From Artemia franciscana (taxonomy: Eukaryota > Arthropoda > Branchiopoda > Anostraca > Artemiidae), in the NCBI RefSeq assembly GCF_032884065.1, contig NW_027063627.1:1249980-1313979 (forward strand): a DNA stretch of 64,000 nt, read 5' to 3'. Below are positions 60,331 through 64,000 of this stretch, one piece after another. The notes beneath the pieces were generated by a model. That model was not told the DNA's origin. It worked only from the letters and a program-made list of their open reading frames with translations, and searched no databases. The position numbers and the translations under genes were made by a program. Position 1 is the stretch's first letter; every line of letters starts with the position of its first letter.

Positions 60331-63230
60331 ATTGCTGAGACATTCCTGTTATGCCCTTTTGATAACCTGCATATATATGATGGTTTTAATTTTGTTCAAC
60401 GTACACCCCGGCATCCTCTGAAAGTTTCCTTTTAATAGCATTAGCCACTCCCGGTATATTACAAATACGCCTTTTTAACAACTATATTTATACAAAAATC
60501 CCTCCCAATATGCCCTGAAAGGTTCAACTTAATTCCTCTATGCATTCCTGAGAAATTGCAAATACGTACTTACGACCAAGTTTAATGGACATACCACTTT
60601 TGATTTAGTTGAAAGTTTCCGATGATATACTCTTAAGGTTCCAAAATAACACCCTTAACTGTCACTGGGATATTGCAAGTATACACTTTTGACAATCTTG
60701 ATAGACACAGAACTTTTTGGTCTGATTTTACACTCTTAACTTTCCCTGAAATAAAAATAAATACCACATTCGATGCTAAGGATTGTATCTATGATAATTT
60801 CTCAACTTGGATGTACTTCAACCCTTCAGATTTAGTTTAATAGTAGTAAAAGCAGTAGTAATAGCATCAGCCCTCAAAGTTTCAGTTTAGTACCTCAACA
60901 GCTCTTGAGATATTGTTGATACATTTTATTGACAACCAGCATCGACATAATTCCGTCTAATTCAGGTTAATACCAACTTGAACATAGTACACACGTGCAT
61001 AGTGTACATAGTGCCTGTGGGTTAGTTCAAGATCCACCTTAACATGGCCTGAATTTTTGACTTAATGCACTAGAGCTTTTTTTTTATACTGCTGATACGA
61101 GCTTTTGACAATCTGCATGAACATCGTGTGTTTTATTTATTTCAACATTTCCCAAAATATTCCTGAAAACTTCACCTTAACAGTCTTAGCCTTAGTCGTA
61201 GTAGTAATAGTAGTCGCAGTAGTAGTGGAAGCAGAACTAGCAGCAGTAATAGTAGCAGCATTATGTATATAGTGCCTTTTGGTTAGTTCAACATCCTCCT
61301 TGACATGTATTGAAATCTTTAACTTAATATTTTTAGTGGTTTCTGAAAAATTGCGCATATTCACTCTTGGCATCCGGAATGTACGCAATGGGTTTGATTT
61401 AGTTCAACAAATCCCCCTAAATTTTCCCCTTCAATTTTATAATTAATATCCTTAGTCCTAGTTGTAGTAGGAGTCGTAACAGCAGTAGCAATAACAATAC
61501 TGTTAGAATGAACTTAGTGTTTTTTGGTTAGTTCAAGTCCCTCCCAAAATACCCTGTAACTATATTAACTTAATGTTCTAACCGGTTCCTAATATATTGC
61601 TTATATGCCCTTTTGACATAATGCATGCAGATAGTGTGTTTTGATTTAATGCAGCATTTATATCAACATTTCCTGACAATTTCCCTTAATTCCTAGCCTT
61701 GGTAGGAGCATTCGGTTCAGGGAGGCTTTGAATAGATTGAGATGGAGGAGGACCATGCGTAGCAGTGTTGGCCTCAGGTGGCTTGGTGCTGCGGTGAGTT
61801 GTTAGTAGTAGCAGTAGTAGTGTGTACTTAGTGCATTTCGGTTAGTTCATTTCCCAGAACATACCTTGAAAGCTTCCAGTTAAGGCTGGAATCTTTTGTC
61901 GACATATGGCTGATATGAAATTTTTAACACCTATATGCAAATTTTGTGTTTTGGATTAGTTTATCACCAACTTGGACATTCCTGGAAAGCTCTAAATTAC
62001 TATCCTTTGCCTCAGAACTAGTAATAACCGTAATATTAGTAGTAGCATTTGTAGTAATATCCATATAGCACCTTTATTTTTTTTTCAATATTACCCCTCA
62101 GCATACCCTGGAAGTTTGAGCTCAAAACCCTAAGCAGTTCCTCGGATATTGTTGATACCAATTGTTGATACTCAACAAGTTCTCATTATTCCCTAAAATT
62201 TTTACCTTAATACCCTTAGCTTTAGTAGTAGCAGCTGCAGTAGTGGTAGTGCTTGCACCAGCAGTAACAGTAGTCGCAGTAGTGGTAATAGTAGCTGTAG
62301 CCATAAAAGTATTAGCTGCAGTATGAAAATATTGCCTTTTGGCTAGTTAAACATCACCCAGAATATGTCCTGTGAGTTTGAACTTAACGCTTCAATTCAT
62401 TCCAAGATATGGCATATGCAGCCTTTTGACAACTTTTAGGCACATAGTGTGTCTTAGTTTAATTCAAATCCCCTCAATATTCACTATATTTTTTACCCTT
62501 TATTTTTAGTTTAGGAAGTTTTCACCTTAATACCATTAATCTCAGGGGTAGCAGTAATCATAAGGAGAGTATTAGTAGTGGTACGCAAAGTGCCTTTGGT
62601 TGCATCAATATCCACCTCAACATGCCCTGATAGTTTGAACTTAATGCTTTAAGTCCTGTTGCACAGAAATTGTTGATACACTCTTTCGTCAATGTACATG
62701 CATATAGTGTGTACAAATATTCCCTTAAAACTTCAACATTACACTTAGCCTCAATAGTAGCAATATTTGTAGTAGTAATAGCATTAGTAACAGTAATACC
62801 AGTATTAGTATAAAAATATTGCTTTTTGGTTAGTTCAGCGTACCCTGTAAGTTTCAATTTAATATTCCAATCTATTCATAAGATATTGCTGATACGCCTT
62901 CTGACATCCAGCACACATATAGTGTGTTTTGATTTCATTCAAATTCCCTGTTATTTTCAACTTCATACCTTTAGTGCTAGTAGTAGCGGCCGTCGTAGCG
63001 GTAGTAGTAGCAATAATAGAATTAGCAAAAGTAGTCGCAGTAGTAGTTGTATGCACATATAGCCTTTTGTTCAATTGAATACCCCCTTATCATGCCCTGA
63101 AAGTTTCAAATTATTATTCTAAGTATTTCTTAATGTATTGGTGGTCCACCTTTTTTACAAAATGTTTGCACGTAATGTGTTTTGATTTTGTTCAATGCCT
63201 ACCTTGAAGTTTTGATTCGATGTGGAAAGA
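60330..63230 (+). repeat. ~250-bp satellite with embedded (TAG)n, about 11-12 units
   Basis: The landmark TTTTGGTTAGTTCAACATCC, or variants, recurs near 61018, 61275, 61519, 61830, 62066, 62333, 62588, 62818 and 63058, mostly 230-267 bp apart. One 311-bp step is explained by a LINE insertion. Units share TAGTGTGTTTTGATTTAGTTC and GATATTGCTGATACGC, and most end in (TAG)n of varying purity. Earlier units (60330-60840) lack the TAG core. Minus-strand Thr/Ala-rich ORFs are microsatellite translation. Confidence 0.82.
61715..61825 (+). mobile_element. LINE 3' end inserted in the TAG satellite
   Basis: GGGAGGCTTTGAATAGATTG, GTGTTGGCCTCAGGTGGC and GTGAGTTGTTAGTAGTAG match the 3' end of the 31.1-32.3 kb LINE. 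Its (TAG)n tail merges with the host satellite's own TAG run. Confidence 0.75.
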
Positions 63231-63360
63231 TGGGAAAAAACGATCTGAAAGGATCCAATGGGGAGAAAGGTGTGTGGGAGGGGGCTGGCTATCCTCCAGT
63301 AGCCTTTGAATCTTAAAAAGGTCACTGGAACTTTCATTTTCCAATCAAATGATCCCTTAA
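63225..63360 (+). repeat. single satellite (14-kb family) monomer fragment
   Basis: GTGTGGGAGGGGGCTGGCTA, CTTAAAAAGGTCACTGGAAC and TTTCCAATCAAATGATCCC match the second half of the 14.2-17.6 kb monomer in plus orientation. Confidence 0.7.
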
Positions 63361-64000
63361 ACGGCCAAAATATTAAAAGATGTAAAATAGAGACTTGAGA
63401 CCCCCCCCCAAAAAAAATAGATTTAAAGAACTCAGTATTTTCAAAAAAAAACTTTACCCTTAAGCCTATTTCTTTACGAACACATTTGCTTTTCCAGTGG
63501 CTGTCTTAATAAATCATACCTTGAGATTTTTGTTTACTTGAAATATTATTGTTGTTGTATGAAATATTATGATCGCACACTTGTGAATATTGCTGTATGA
63601 AACATTATAATCATTCTATATGTTATTTTCCAATTTTATTCCAGTTACCCGACTTGTATCTCTTCAAAGTCCAAAAATTGTTTTGTTTACACTCTTAGTA
63701 ATCAAATTGCTTTTTCACTGAGCTCATATTTGATAGAACCTTAACTAATATAAACTTTTATTTCATAATTTTTTTTTTACTATTATGTTCAACGTTGACA
63801 ATTCTAAATCAAAAGTAAAATAAACTTTTAAAATTGGTACTGTCATGATACCATTAAAATGCTTTAGTTTCTACTTTATGGATGCTAAAATAACAATTAT
63901 TATTTATGATGGAAGTTTCTTAGCTGGTCTACTACCTAAAATTTATAAGATCTACTTACTACTGGTATTTAAGCTTTTAGCACTCCATAGATGGTGCTGT
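63361..64000. other. AT-rich non-coding DNA
   Basis: No supported feature before the window end. Confidence 0.35.

Noticed and set aside
50454..63074. Ser-, Thr-, Ala- and Val-rich ORFs around 50.5, 59.8, 61.2, 62.2 and 63.0 kb
   Set aside because: They read through (TAG)n or (CTA)n microsatellites.

Overview
The window is eukaryotic nuclear DNA that is almost all repeats. It is AT-rich, with no operons, no bacterial-style gene packing and no long intact ORF. Decayed hAT, LINE, Penelope-like and PIF1/Helitron-type transposon genes, a tRNA-derived SINE, several satellite families, giant (TA)n tracts and a short inverted block of TTAGG-like motifs together suggest an arthropod, most likely a crustacean. 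The repeat families remind me of brine shrimp (Artemia), but I cannot verify that here.

Layout. 0-12 kb: a tRNA-type SINE (about 265-560), a nearly complete 3.7 kb hAT transposon with both terminal inverted repeats and a decayed target duplication (1390-5074), a second, reverse-oriented decayed hAT gene (7180-9620) with a ~120-bp tandem array behind it, and a lone hAT terminus ending at 11940. 12-18 kb: a well-spliced exon candidate (12079-12348, minus), a ~430-bp-arm foldback (13146-14180), then a 3.4 kb satellite array with a five-monomer higher-order repeat. 18-24 kb and 30-40 kb: repeated copies, in both orientations, of a ~1.6-1.7 kb non-coding element built from two hairpin modules, an internal region and a palindromic tip. 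23.8-25 kb: a purine-rich ~145-bp tandem repeat. 28.3-28.6 kb: a ~17-bp minisatellite. 31.1-32.3 kb: a LINE reverse transcriptase fragment. 41-42.3 kb: two giant (TA)n tracts around an inverted TTAGG-like block. 42.6-43.7 kb: two further spliced exon candidates (minus). 45.5-48.3 kb: the satellite again, reversed. 48.8-49.8 kb: a second large foldback. 50-63.3 kb: a ~250-bp satellite carrying (TAG)n, a PIF1-type helicase fragment (minus), and a Penelope-like element with RT and GIY-YIG parts (plus).

How the parts relate. The only sequence that looks like host coding DNA is three short minus-strand exons (43580-43701, 42661-42750, 12079-12348), all with phase-0 junctions where this can be judged. 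They could belong to one gene whose 30-kb intron is filled by the transposons and satellites. A plus-strand terminal exon candidate (18567-18789) and a weaker ORF near 54.4 kb are other possibilities. The satellite monomer and the internal region of the two-hairpin element share a recognisable ~140-bp core, so the satellite probably arose from that element or shares its ancestor. The LINE ends in (TAG)n, and its 3' tips recur in several repeats here, including inside the TAG satellite.
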